Program-made: the position numbers and the translations under genes
Assembly (NCBI RefSeq): GCF_000717475.1
Contig: NZ_JPIK01000004.1
Coordinates: 267,843 to 331,842, forward strand
Direction of reading: 5' to 3'
Length of the DNA: 64,000 nt
DNA from: Desulfonatronum thiodismutans
Lineage (GTDB): Bacteria; Desulfobacterota; Desulfovibrionia; Desulfovibrionales; Desulfonatronaceae
In this document: piece after piece, positions 27,367 to 36,411 of the stretch
Layout: the number at the start of each line of letters is the position of its first letter
Numbering within the stretch: position 1 is the stretch's first letter
Notes under the pieces: model-generated
The model's database searches: none
What the model was told of the DNA's origin: nothing
What the model saw: only the letters and a program-made list of their open reading frames with translations

Positions 27367-27525
27367 TCCGGCCAATCTTTCCGGCCAGTCTTTATGAGGC
27401 GTGAAGACCCGTCCGCGTCTTCTTTGCTCGGAAATCACCCTTCCGCCCCAGGATCACGTCACACCGTCTTCGGCCCTCCTGAATACTGAATTCCGACTTC
27501 TGAATTCTCTCCTTCGAGGTTTCCC
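27367..27525. other. pheS-pheT gap with short word repeats
   Basis: 159 bp. Near 27479-27510 it contains the repeated word TGAAT(A/T)C in CTGAATACTGAATTCCGACT and TCTGAATTC, and a GAAGACCCGTCCGCGTCTTC inverted repeat near 27400. No gene is seen. The gap is larger than the usual pheST spacing, but nothing shows that pheT has its own promoter. Confidence 0.4.
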
Positions 27526-29961
27526 ATGCTTTTAAGTTTGAACTGGCTGCGCGAGTTCACGCCATATGAAGGTACGGCCGAACAATTGGCCGACCGCCTG
27601 ACAATGCTTGGTCTGGAAGTGGAAGAGATCATCCGCCCCTTCGCCCATTTAGCCAACGTAGTCGTAGGTAGAGTGCTTGAGTGCGACCGTCACCCGCGAT
27701 CGGACCGGCTCAGCCTGTGCAAGGTGGACATCGGCCAGGTCAAAACGTTGCCCATTGTTTGCGGCGCGCCAAACGTGGCCCGGGGGCAACTCGTGGCCGT
27801 GGCCAAGCCCGGCGCGATCCTTCCGGACGGCAAGGAAATCGTCGATACCGAGATCCGCGGAGAGACCTCCCAGGGCATGATCTGTTCAGAGATCGAACTG
27901 GGGCTGGGTGACGAAAGCGATGGAATCATGGTTTTGGAAGGCCACTTCAACCTGGGACACAGCCTGCTACGTGTTCTGGACCTGAAGGACGAAGTCCTGA
28001 ACATCTCCATCACGCCGAACCGCGGCGACTGTCTCAGCGTGCTCGGTCTGGCCCGAGAGGTAGCCGCGGAATTCAACCTTCCCCTGAACCTGCCGACAAC
28101 GCGGTTGACCGAGGAAGGCTCGGAGTGCTCCGAGGCCGTGTCCATCGTCATCGACGAACCCGACCTTTGCCCCTTGTACCAAGCCCGGGTCATCCAGGGC
28201 ATCCGCATCGCCTCCAGCCCGACGTGGTTGAAGCGTCGACTGCTGGCCGTGGGGCAGCGGCCCATCAACAACGTGGTGGACGTGACCAACTATATTCTCA
28301 TGGAGTGGGGCCAGCCCCTGCACGCCTTTGATCTGGCCAAACTGGCCGGCCCGGCCATCCGGGTTGCCCGGGCCGAAAAAGGCCAAAGCTTTACCACTCT
28401 GGACGGACGAGAACGCACCCTGCTGGCCTCCGATCTGCTGATCAACGACGCGGAAAAAGCCGTGGCCCTGGCCGGGGTCATGGGCGGGGCCAACTCCGAA
28501 GTCACGGAGGCGACCACGGACATTCTTCTGGAATGCGCGGTCTTCAATCCCATTTCCATCCGCAAGACCTCGCGCCGCCTGGGCCTGTCCAGCGAATCAT
28601 CCTACCGCTTCGAGCGCGGGGTGGACCAGCCCGGCTCGGCTTTGGCCCTGGACCGGGCCATGACCTTGATCCGGGAAACCGCCGGCGGTACGGTCCTGCG
28701 CGGGGTGGCCAAAAGCGAGCCTTGGCCCTGGCAGGCCCCTTCCATCTCCTTTCGCCCCCAGCGGGCCGCGAAACTGCTTGGCCTGGCCCTGGACGACGCC
28801 TTCTGCAAAACCACGCTGCAAGCCCTGGGCTGCACCGTGGCCGACGACGACCAGCCCATCTGGCACGTCACCCCGCCCGGCTCTCGCCGGGATCTGGAGC
28901 GGGAAGCGGACCTGATCGAGGAAGTCGGCCGTTGCTACGGACTGGACCGCATCCCGGCGGTTCTGCCCCGGGCGGCCAAGTCCTTGGACCAACTGGCTTC
29001 CTTAGCTCCGAAGACCGACTTTCGCCGCCGGATCAAGCTCTGGGGGCAGGGCCTTGGGTTGACCGAGGTGGTCAACTACAGCTTCGTCTCCACCCAGGAG
29101 CTGACCTTGATGGGGCTGATGGGCGACTTGGCCGATGCCGTGACGACCATCGCCCTGCGCAATCCGCTCTCCGAAGATCAAAACGTCCTGCGGCCCATGC
29201 TCGCCCCCGGCCTTCTGCAAAGCGTTCGACACAACCTGACCCAGGGCAACACCACTTTGCGGCTTTTCGAAACTTCCGTGGTCTTCCAGCCCGATTCCGG
29301 CTCCGAAACCGGGGCACGGGAACCCTCCCGGCTAGGCTTGGCCCTGACCGGACAGCGCCACCCCGAAGGCTGGCCCCATCCTACGGAGTCCGTGGTTAAT
29401 TCCGTGGACATCTTCGACCTCAAAGGCATGGTGGAGCACCTCTTGCGCCATTTGCGCCTGCCCGCCTCCACCTTCCGGACTTTGCCCGACCATTCCATCT
29501 GCCTGCCCTGCGCCGAAATTCTCCTGGACGGCGCGTCCTGCGGCTGGCTGGGTCAGGTCCGCGCGGAAATCGCCGAATCCTGTCACGCCCGGCGGGAACT
29601 GTTCCTGGCGGAAATCGACCTGGACCTGCTCCAGCGTCGCTGGGCCGAGTCGGTCCAAAGCTTCACCACCTTGCCGACCTTTCCCCCGGTCCGCCGGGAC
29701 ATGACCGTGATCAGCTCCTTAAACGTCACCTGCGCCGCGATTCTGGAGGCCATTCAGTCCTCTGAAATCGAACTGCTCCAGGATGTAATCCTGGCGGACC
29801 GCTTCCTTCCGAAAACCGAACCGGAAACCGATGAGGTCCGCCACACCCTGCGCCTGACCTACCGCCACCCGGAACGCAGCCTGACCAACGAGGAAATCGA
29901 CCAGATCCACCAAGGGCTCTGTTCCCGACTCCAGGAGCGACTGCCGGTCCGATTTTCCTGA
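27526..29961 (+). CDS. pheT: Phenylalanyl-tRNA synthetase beta subunit
   Basis: 811 residues, full length. Order: N-terminal domain, tRNA-binding EMAP-like domain (about 40-150; VVGRVLECDRHPRSDRLSLC), B3/4 editing domain (about 210-390; NNVVDVTNYILMEWGQPLHA), B5 domain, the catalytic-like core (480-700) and a C-terminal anticodon-binding FDX-ACB domain (715-811; FPPVRRDMTVI). Together with PheS it charges tRNA-Phe and edits Tyr-tRNA. The ATG is preceded by CGAGGTTTCCC. A MerR regulator follows 128 bases downstream, with a weak imperfect hairpin (about 29965-30000) between. Confidence 0.97.
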   Translation: MLLSLNWLREFTPYEGTAEQLADRLTMLGLEVEEIIRPFAHLANVVVGRVLECDRHPRSDRLSLCKVDIGQVKTLPIVCGAPNVARGQLVAVAKPGAILPDGKEIVDTEIRGETSQGMICSEIELGLGDESDGIMVLEGHFNLGHSLLRVLDLKDEVLNISITPNRGDCLSVLGLAREVAAEFNLPLNLPTTRLTEEGSECSEAVSIVIDEPDLCPLYQARVIQGIRIASSPTWLKRRLLAVGQRPINNVVDVTNYILMEWGQPLHAFDLAKLAGPAIRVARAEKGQSFTTLDGRERTLLASDLLINDAEKAVALAGVMGGANSEVTEATTDILLECAVFNPISIRKTSRRLGLSSESSYRFERGVDQPGSALALDRAMTLIRETAGGTVLRGVAKSEPWPWQAPSISFRPQRAAKLLGLALDDAFCKTTLQALGCTVADDDQPIWHVTPPGSRRDLEREADLIEEVGRCYGLDRIPAVLPRAAKSLDQLASLAPKTDFRRRIKLWGQGLGLTEVVNYSFVSTQELTLMGLMGDLADAVTTIALRNPLSEDQNVLRPMLAPGLLQSVRHNLTQGNTTLRLFETSVVFQPDSGSETGAREPSRLGLALTGQRHPEGWPHPTESVVNSVDIFDLKGMVEHLLRHLRLPASTFRTLPDHSICLPCAEILLDGASCGWLGQVRAEIAESCHARRELFLAEIDLDLLQRRWAESVQSFTTLPTFPPVRRDMTVISSLNVTCAAILEAIQSSEIELLQDVILADRFLPKTEPETDEVRHTLRLTYRHPERSLTNEEIDQIHQGLCSRLQERLPVRFS

Positions 29962-30089
29962 GAGAGAAGGAGGAAGAGAGCAATTCTCTCTTCTCCTGTC
30001 TGGCTCTTTCTCCGTTTTCTTGCTACAGGCTGAGCCAGTGAGCACCCCGTAATCGGAATCTCCCGCAATCTACATCCAGCGGACCAGCC

Positions 30090-30455
30090 ATGCCCAGCAC
30101 CCAACGGATGTTTCCTGAAATTTCCCCGGGCCCGAAGCGCCTGCGTATCGGCGAGGCGGCTCGAGAGCTCGGCCTTGAGCCGTACGTGTTGCGCTATTGG
30201 GAAACGGAATTTCCCCAGTTGGCCCCTTTACGTACCGAGAAAGGCCAACGGCTCTACACCCAGAACGACATGGCCATGTTGCGCAGGATTCAAAAGCTGC
30301 TCCACGAAGATGGTCTGACCATCGACGGCGCCAGACGCCGGTTGACGGAAAGCGCCCAGGTTCATGAGTTGACCAGCGGGATCATCCAGGAACTGCGGGA
30401 CATTCGGACCATGTTGTCCGCACCCGCGAGACCCGGCGCTCGCCGCCGCCCATGA
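30090..30455 (+). CDS. MerR-family transcriptional regulator
   Basis: 121 residues. An N-terminal winged helix-turn-helix of MerR type: RLRIGEAARELGLEPYVLRY, WETEFPQLAPLRTEKGQRLY, then a short coiled-coil dimerisation helix and no ligand-binding domain or cysteines. This compact form with the WE.EFP signature is commonly found next to pheT. Target and signal are unknown. Confidence 0.9.
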   Translation: MPSTQRMFPEISPGPKRLRIGEAARELGLEPYVLRYWETEFPQLAPLRTEKGQRLYTQNDMAMLRRIQKLLHEDGLTIDGARRRLTESAQVHELTSGIIQELRDIRTMLSAPARPGARRRP

Positions 30456-30497
30456 CACCAATCATGACCCAATCGTGACACTGACGAGGAGACGACC

Positions 30498-30911
30498 ATG
30501 CCTGGCATATTTCTGCGCTGGCTGATGCTGACCGTGGCGATTCTGGCAGCGGCCTACCTGGTTGAGGGAATTCAAACGGCGGGCTTTCTCTCCGCCCTGG
30601 CCACCGCCGCCGTACTCGGCATCCTCAACGCCGTCCTGCGCCCGATCCTGATCATCCTGACCCTGCCCGCGACCATCCTGACCATGGGCCTGTTTCTGTT
30701 CGTGATCAACGCCCTGCTCTTGATGATGGTCTCCGGCGTGGTCGGCTCCTTTCACGTGACCGGATTCGGCTCCGCCCTGCTCGGCTCGCTGATCATCAGC
30801 CTCGTGGGCTGGCTGCTCAATTCCTTCATCAGTGATCGCGGCCGAGTGGAACGCGTGAAACGCGTGGAACACATTGAAATGCGCCGCGGCAACGGACGCT
30901 GGGAACCATGA
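30498..30911 (+). CDS. Phage holin family IV-type membrane protein
   Basis: 137-residue inner-membrane protein with about four hydrophobic helices (residues 5-25, 32-52, 56-80, 90-112) and a charged C-terminal tail. The NAVLRPILIILTLPATILTM segment is the signature of the DUF/holin-IV family (PF04020-like), widespread in bacterial chromosomes and not by itself a sign of prophage. GAGGAGACGACC precedes the ATG. Function unknown. Confidence 0.82.
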   Translation: MPGIFLRWLMLTVAILAAAYLVEGIQTAGFLSALATAAVLGILNAVLRPILIILTLPATILTMGLFLFVINALLLMMVSGVVGSFHVTGFGSALLGSLIISLVGWLLNSFISDRGRVERVKRVEHIEMRRGNGRWEP

Positions 30912-30965
30912 CCCGAACCACGTTGCCCCAGCTTCTTTTTGCATCCGCCCCATGACTCTGGACAA

Positions 30966-31003
30966 CCAGAACCTTTGAACCGAGAACCATTGAACCGTGA
31001 ACC
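30966..31003. repeat. GGTTCA-type word array, second site
   Basis: CCAGAACCTTTGAACCGAGA followed by ACCATTGAACCGTGAACC. The words TGAACC and GAACC repeat every 7-9 bases, and ACCATTGAACCGTGAACC closely matches parts of 5658-5750. It lies 21 bases before the LUD gene. Confidence 0.7.
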
Positions 31004-31024
31004 GAAATATTCTGGAGCATCCCC

Positions 31025-31678
31025 ATGAGCGACTATTTGACCAAATTCTGGAGCAAACGCCTGCATAAAGCCCAGGAAGGGCTGGAAAACAACAATTTCG
31101 AGACATATCTGGTGGACGGCCTGACCCAGGCCCGAGAGACCGTCCTGAACGTGATTCTCCCGGCGGTGAACCCCGGACTGGTGGCCTGGGGCGGATCGGC
31201 AACTCTTTCCGCTTCCGGCATCACGGACGCCCTGAAGCAGCGCAAGGGACTGAAGGTGCTGGACGTCCACGATCCCTCCCTGAGCAGAGACCAAAAGCAG
31301 GAACTCCGCCGTCAGGCCCTGCTTTGCGACCTGTACTTCACCGGGACCAACGCCCTGACAGAGAGCGGTCAGCTGATCAACCTGGACATGTACGGCAACA
31401 GAGTCGGAGCGCTGACCTTCGGACCCCGGCATGTGGTGGTGCTGGTGGGACGCAACAAGCTCTGCGTGGACGTGGAAGAAGCTATGCTTCGGGTCAAGGG
31501 GTTCGTCGCCCCGGCCAATGCCGCCCGCCTGAAGATGAAGACACCCTGCGTCAAAACTGGCTTTTGCGAGGACTGCAAAAGCCCGGAACGAATCTGCAAC
31601 ACCTGGACGATCACTGAAAAGTCCTTCCCCAAGGGACGGATCAAGCTCGTTCTGGTCAACGAGGATCTCGGGTTGTAG
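31025..31678 (+). CDS. LUD-domain protein (LutC/YkgG-like) with cysteine cluster
   Basis: 217 residues, single LUD domain as in lactate-utilisation proteins: VNPGLVAWGGSATLSASGI near residues 48-68, LYFTGTNALTESGQLINLD (about 105-125) and FGPRHVVVLVGRNKLC. The C-terminal part has four close cysteines, PCVKTGFCEDCKSPERIC (about 176-194), a possible metal or Fe-S site seen in a subgroup of the family. No lutA/lutB or lactate dehydrogenase genes are adjacent, so involvement in lactate oxidation is uncertain. No strong ribosome-binding site (TGGAGCATCCCC precedes the ATG). Confidence 0.85.
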   Translation: MSDYLTKFWSKRLHKAQEGLENNNFETYLVDGLTQARETVLNVILPAVNPGLVAWGGSATLSASGITDALKQRKGLKVLDVHDPSLSRDQKQELRRQALLCDLYFTGTNALTESGQLINLDMYGNRVGALTFGPRHVVVLVGRNKLCVDVEEAMLRVKGFVAPANAARLKMKTPCVKTGFCEDCKSPERICNTWTITEKSFPKGRIKLVLVNEDLGL

Positions 31679-31724
31679 CCATCGCCACCCCTCCCCAGGG
31701 GGGCTGCGGGAAAAGGCAATCCGG

Positions 31725-33341
31725 TTAGTCTCCGAATAGCTTGAGGATCTTTTCCCGCAATTGTTCCTGGGTGAACGGCTTGACGATGAAGCTGTTCACC
31801 CCGGCGGTTTTGGCGATGCGCGCCTGGGACTTCGAGGATTCCGTGCTGGCCATCAGGATCGGCAAGGAGGCCAGCCCCGGCATGGCCCGCAGCCTGGTGG
31901 TCAGTTCGATTCCGTCCATCACCGGCATGTTCATGTCCACCACCACCAGATCGAATCCCTCCCCGCTCTCCACCATATCCAGAGCCACGCGACCGTTCTC
32001 CGCGGTTTGGACGTCATATCCGGCGAAAGAGCCAAACTGGGCGTAAAAGGAGCGCATGGCCTCGGAGTCGTCCACGGCCAACATCCGCTTGCGCTGCCAG
32101 GACTCCTCGTCCGTGACGCCGGCCTGACGCAGCGTTTCCGCTTCCTGGACCATCCCCCGCTCTTCCAGGCGTTCAGCCAGGGCTCCCCTGGTCTTTGCTT
32201 CCGCCTCCACGGCGGCCGTCTCCAGCACCAACGGGCCGCAGCCCGGCAGACCGGCCAAGGCGGAGAAGAGATTCCCCGCACCCGAGGCCACCACGGCCTT
32301 CAATACGGCCCGAACCGCTTCCGGCGACTCGTCCAACCGGGCTTCGACCTCCCTGGCAGCCCCTTCGGCCACCACTTCGACACTCAACGCATCCAGCCCC
32401 CGGGCAATGGCCAACAGCAGCAAGGAGTCGGTTTCCTTCCACAAGGCACTCTGGAGAAAAACGATGCTCTTCATGCCCGGAATCCGCCCCAAAGCCTCGT
32501 ACCCGGCGAACCGTTCGTTAACGGTTCCCAACCGTCCGGACTCCAAGGCATCGATCACGTCGTTCGCGGATTGTCTGGATCCGATGAAGCCCAAAGCATT
32601 GGCCAGGAGAATCTTTTCATCCGTATCCTCCGTCCGCCCCAGCAATGCCCGCAAAAAAGGAAGGGCTTGCTCCGCCTTGCCCACGAGTCCTTGCAGGATC
32701 AGACGGCGAGCCGTGGGGTTGCCGTGGTGAATTTTGGAGGTCAGGTACGTCAAGGCCGGATCCGTGCCCAAGGCGAACAACGCGTCAATGGCCGCCCAAG
32801 TGGTGGCCAGACATTCAACCGACGACTCCGGGGCTTCATTAGCGTCGACCACGGCCTCCAGATGCGCTTGGCAAGCCTGATCTCCAAGGACTCCGAGATT
32901 CGTGATGCAGGCGCAGACGATGAAATCATCCTCTTGATCAAGACATTCCCGAAACAACGGCACCGCCGCCGGATCGCCGATCCGCCCCAGGGCGATCAGA
33001 CAGTCGTGCAACGCTTCCTGGTCCTCCCGCCACGTCCGAGCCAATTCCATCAACGGGGCCGTCGCCTCGGCCAACCGGGCCTCTCCGGCCAGGACCGCGC
33101 AAAACCTTGCCAGGTCGCGACTTTGAGCCGCGAGACCGTTCAGAAGCACCGCCGGATGCCGCAACAGTAATTCCCGCAACACCTTACGCAGCATGGTATC
33201 TACTGCCCGGTCCCCCACGGGCGTGACGAACAGATCGCTCAACTGAGCAATCGCCGCGCCGTCCGCTTTAGCCTGTATCTCCTCAAGCAGGGCGATCTGC
33301 TCCATAAAATCCAGGTTTCGAAAATCGTCCAAGCTGCTCAT
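31725..33341 (-). CDS. HEAT-repeat protein fused to a C-terminal receiver
   Basis: 538 residues. Residues about 50-400 are alpha-helical HEAT/armadillo-like repeats (HDCLIALGRIGDPAAVPLFR, VCACITNLGVLGDQACQAHL, ILLANALGFIGSRQSANDVI, GYEALGRIPGMKSIVFLQSA). A receiver domain occupies about 415-538 with intact MLAVDDSEAM, acceptor Asp in LVVVDMNMPVMDG, Ser in STESS and Lys in FIVKPF. Phosphorylation would presumably control a HEAT-mediated protein contact. ATG 33341 has AAGGAGCAGGC upstream. It lies next to two EAL-HDOD genes and a PilZ gene, suggesting a shared signalling role. No membrane or DNA-binding part is seen. Confidence 0.88.
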   Translation of the reverse strand: MSSLDDFRNLDFMEQIALLEEIQAKADGAAIAQLSDLFVTPVGDRAVDTMLRKVLRELLLRHPAVLLNGLAAQSRDLARFCAVLAGEARLAEATAPLMELARTWREDQEALHDCLIALGRIGDPAAVPLFRECLDQEDDFIVCACITNLGVLGDQACQAHLEAVVDANEAPESSVECLATTWAAIDALFALGTDPALTYLTSKIHHGNPTARRLILQGLVGKAEQALPFLRALLGRTEDTDEKILLANALGFIGSRQSANDVIDALESGRLGTVNERFAGYEALGRIPGMKSIVFLQSALWKETDSLLLLAIARGLDALSVEVVAEGAAREVEARLDESPEAVRAVLKAVVASGAGNLFSALAGLPGCGPLVLETAAVEAEAKTRGALAERLEERGMVQEAETLRQAGVTDEESWQRKRMLAVDDSEAMRSFYAQFGSFAGYDVQTAENGRVALDMVESGEGFDLVVVDMNMPVMDGIELTTRLRAMPGLASLPILMASTESSKSQARIAKTAGVNSFIVKPFTQEQLREKILKLFGD

Positions 33342-33748
33342 GCCTGCTCCTTCTTCCAACTGTGCTCTCAACGCATGGTTGACCGTCGAGATCGATCATG
33401 GCCATGTACCGGACAAACTCCATCAAGGCGTCCAGCCAAGCCGATGTCTACCAGCATAAAAAGCGAAACACCAGATGTTGCTCTTGAAATACCGGGAGAA
33501 ACGACCCCACTGAGGGTTTCTCGGTCAGAGATGTAGAGGGAGAGAAGGCGAACACTCCGTCTGAAGTAAACAACATCGATATCAAGTCATTTTGAATGAT
33601 TTCAGAATGTTTTCTTTACTCCCGAAAATTGGTAGAGACGACGTCGCGAATCAATTGTTTCAGATAGAGCGACCACCATCTAAAGTAACCGTCTCGACCA
33701 ACAATAACCGGCACCAGCCGACATCTCTCGTCATTCGGAGATCATGCC
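33342..33748. other. Divergent intergenic region, nothing recognised
   Basis: 407 bp between the HEAT-REC gene and the first EAL-HDOD gene, which diverge, so both promoters should lie here. It is more A/T-rich than the genes. No convincing gene, repeat or regulatory palindrome was found. Confidence 0.5.
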
Positions 33749-34999
33749 GTGCGAATCGATCTAAAAGCCAACTGGGGACCGCTTCCTTTTTTTGTCGGCA
33801 GACAGCCCATTTTTGATCAGTCCCGAAATATCTGGGGCTACCAGTTTTTCCATCGGGCTACCGCCGCATCGGTGGCCGCCAGCTTTGAGGACGGCAGTGA
33901 GGCCACCCTGGAGATCATTCGCAACATCGCGATGAACCCACTGCTCGATCCCCATGGCCAGACCAAAAACATGATTGCTTTCACCAGGGAGAACGTGGTC
34001 CGGAGCGCCCCCTTCGCCATGCCTCCGGGAAAAACCGTGGTCAAATATCTCGGCCCCCGGGCCGAACCTTCCATCCACGAACGGCTCCAGGAACTACGCG
34101 AAGCCGGTTATCCGCTGGCCTGGGAGGACGACGCCGAAGCCGCCGTGCCGGTAGTATCAGGGATCGACATTTTGATCCTGGACGCCATGACCGCTCCGGA
34201 ACATCGGATTTCCGATGCTATCCTGGCCGCCCAAGCCGCGAACGTTCTCGTCATGGCCAAGCGGGTCGAGACCCACGCGGTCTTCGAGCAATTGAAGCAT
34301 CACGGCGTGAACTTATTTCAGGGCTTCTTTTTCCAGAAGCCGGAAACCCTGCACGGCCCTCGCCTGACCTCCCATCACGCCTTGCGATTCAAACTCCTCG
34401 CGATCCTCAACGAGGACCAGCCCAATCCGGACAAGTTGGCCGATGTTCTGGAAAAGGACGTCGCCCTCAGTTATCGACTGTTGCGGTATGTCAACTCCGC
34501 CCGGTTCAGCCCGGTGACAAAAATCACTTCCATCCGCAGGGCCCTGTCCTTCATCGGCCTGAAACACGTCCGCCACATGCTGGAAGTCATTTTGGTCAAG
34601 GAAACCACCTTGCCCGGCAAACCCCACGAACTTCCCTTTTCCGCCGCCCTGCGCGGCAAGTTCCTGCAATCCGCGGCCTCCGGCAGTCCTCTTGAAAACG
34701 TCACCTCGGAGTCCCTCTTTTTGCTGGGTCTGCTCTCTCTGCTGGAAGCCTTGCTGGACCTGCCCATGCCGGACATTCTGCGCAACCTCCCCCTGGAAGA
34801 GGATTTCAAGGCCGGCCTGTGCCGACAAGAGGGAAGCCCGTATCTGCCCTGGATGAAACTGGCCGACGCCTTTGAACGCTCGGACTGGGACGTAGCGGAC
34901 GCCTGTATTAATGAACTCGGCCTGGATCCGCTCAGAGTGGCCTCCAGTTACGCCGAAGCCGCGGACTGGACCCAGACGTTTTTCCAACATGCCTACTGA
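33749..34999 (+). CDS. EAL-HDOD signalling protein (degenerate EAL), copy 1
   Basis: 416 residues, architecture of YuxH/CdgJ-like proteins. The N-terminal EAL-like domain (about 12-205) starts FVGRQPIFDQSRNIWGYQFF; the catalytic ExLxR motif is replaced by YQFFHR and DDFG by WEDDAEA, while AKRVET and LFQGFFFQKPE remain. It is therefore unlikely to hydrolyse c-di-GMP. A HDOD domain follows (about 210-400; DVALSYRLLRYVNSARF, ALSFIGLKHVRHML), which lacks HD residues. It starts at GTG 33749 with GGAG eight bases upstream. It is paralogous to 36412-37656, on the same strand with a PilZ gene between them on the other. Confidence 0.88.
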   Translation: MRIDLKANWGPLPFFVGRQPIFDQSRNIWGYQFFHRATAASVAASFEDGSEATLEIIRNIAMNPLLDPHGQTKNMIAFTRENVVRSAPFAMPPGKTVVKYLGPRAEPSIHERLQELREAGYPLAWEDDAEAAVPVVSGIDILILDAMTAPEHRISDAILAAQAANVLVMAKRVETHAVFEQLKHHGVNLFQGFFFQKPETLHGPRLTSHHALRFKLLAILNEDQPNPDKLADVLEKDVALSYRLLRYVNSARFSPVTKITSIRRALSFIGLKHVRHMLEVILVKETTLPGKPHELPFSAALRGKFLQSAASGSPLENVTSESLFLLGLLSLLEALLDLPMPDILRNLPLEEDFKAGLCRQEGSPYLPWMKLADAFERSDWDVADACINELGLDPLRVASSYAEAADWTQTFFQHAY

Positions 35000-35143
35000 C
35001 CGCCAACTATCTCCCATCCCATGCCGGACACGTCACAAACCGTGGTCGTGGCCAACAACAGTCAGGCCAGCGGGAACTGTTCGAATTCTTGCGCGGGAAC
35101 AGCTCACGAACCGAGGATTCGACAATGCGGAGAGGACTTTTGA

Positions 35144-36004
35144 TCAGCGCATGCCTCGGGTGGTGCTCTCCAGGTATCGCTCGTGGGTCCAAGCGGCCAG
35201 GGCTTTGACCATTCGACGCTCCACCGTCCGCCAAACCAATTTTCCGCTTTTTTCCTTGATGCCCTCGGCCGTCAGTTCAAAGCCGCTGACGATGTCCTTG
35301 GAAGCATGGTCAACTTGGTTGTAACAGACTCGCCCCTTGAACCAGAGCGTCATGTTGCAGCCTTTATTGGGATCATACAAAACCAGCCAGATCACCACCT
35401 CAGAGAGGCCTGCCCAAGCCTCTATCACGTCCTTCAATCCGGAATACTGGAGCTTCACTTTCATCCCTCCGGCCGAGAGGTCGAGGAGTTGGACCTGTTT
35501 TTCCTGGAGATGGTCGTTGTTGATCATCGGCGGGTTCAGCTTGACCTTGTTCGTCTCCGGGCACTTGACCATGAAATGCCCTTTGGGCCAGAGAGAGAAG
35601 CCCAAGACATGTTCCGACCTGGGGAAAATACGCATGCTTGATCGGCGCTGTCCCAGGGAAAGAGCCTCGGGAGCCCGCAGAACGCAGACGTATCCTCCGG
35701 GCTGCTTGGTCAGGGAAATGACGGGGGAAGTAAAATTGTAGTAAAATTCGCAGGCCCTGGCCCTGTCGTTTAACTGAAAGTAGCAGGCGACCTCGTTGCG
35801 CAGCCAGTTGGCCATGGTCAGTCCGCCAAGGGAGGCCAATTCCAGATTGATATTATTCTTAGTCAAGGAGGTAATCATTCCTGCGACGGACTTGGGTGAA
35901 CGGCTCAGAAGCGCCGGGACCACGATCAGCTTGGCCCGCTCCGCTATGGCCTGCTCCAGAAGTTCGCCTGACTCAGCCGCGGCTACGGTTGTACAGATGT
36001 CCAT
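35144..36004 (-). CDS. PilZ-domain (c-di-GMP-binding) protein, YcgR-like
   Basis: 286 residues, no membrane segment. The C-terminal half carries PilZ marks: QRRSSMRIFPRSE (RxxxR, about residues 119-131) and LLDLSAGGMKVKL (D-x-S-x-x-G, about 172-184), both needed to bind c-di-GMP. The region about 75-115 (YFQLNDRARACEFYYNFTSP) resembles the N-terminal barrel of YcgR-type proteins. The first 75 residues are unassigned. Such proteins often brake flagella or control exopolysaccharide. It lies between two EAL-HDOD genes on the opposite strand. Confidence 0.8.
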   Translation of the reverse strand: MDICTTVAAAESGELLEQAIAERAKLIVVPALLSRSPKSVAGMITSLTKNNINLELASLGGLTMANWLRNEVACYFQLNDRARACEFYYNFTSPVISLTKQPGGYVCVLRAPEALSLGQRRSSMRIFPRSEHVLGFSLWPKGHFMVKCPETNKVKLNPPMINNDHLQEKQVQLLDLSAGGMKVKLQYSGLKDVIEAWAGLSEVVIWLVLYDPNKGCNMTLWFKGRVCYNQVDHASKDIVSGFELTAEGIKEKSGKLVWRTVERRMVKALAAWTHERYLESTTRGMR

Positions 36005-36411
36005 CAGATAAGTGGCTCCTGGCGTCGCGGTTAAAAGAAGCAGTCTGAAATAATTGTTTGGTTACACCATATGCCAAAAAATCGTCAATCAAACCATTTC
36101 ATTATTGTCATGCCAACTGACTTTACGTCAAGCCCGTTCCCCAGGTCGAACGTATTGCATCGGCGACAGTGCGCGAACAAAAAAAAGGAATCGTCCTGCT
36201 GAAAATCGACATTCACGAATTGTCGACCAGGCGCTTTCAATGTACACCATGACGGCAACGCAATCCGGGCCGGTCACCGAATCCGCGACCCTGAAGAGAA
36301 CACCTCCCCGGGAGCGAAAAAAATGTAACCGAAACCAGCACGGCGATCCGCGCTCCGACAAGAGCATGCCCAGCGCGATCGATCCATGTGATTACGAAGG
36401 AATACCCGGTA
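36005..36411. other. Divergent intergenic region, nothing recognised
   Basis: 407 bp between the PilZ gene (minus) and the second EAL-HDOD gene (plus). The first 120 bases are A/T-rich and probably hold the PilZ promoter. No repeats, RNA or gene could be supported. Confidence 0.5.

Noticed and set aside
29962..30003. Terminator after pheT
   Set aside because: GGAGGAAGAGAG and CTCTCTTCTCC pair imperfectly but no T run follows; too weak to call.
30498..30911. Prophage remnant because of the holin-like family name
   Set aside because: No lysin, capsid, integrase or attachment site is near; this membrane family is common in ordinary chromosomes.
33592..33816. 74-codon plus-strand frame upstream of EAL-HDOD copy 1
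   Set aside because: No ribosome-binding site, no recognisable protein and it overlaps the GTG start of the real gene.
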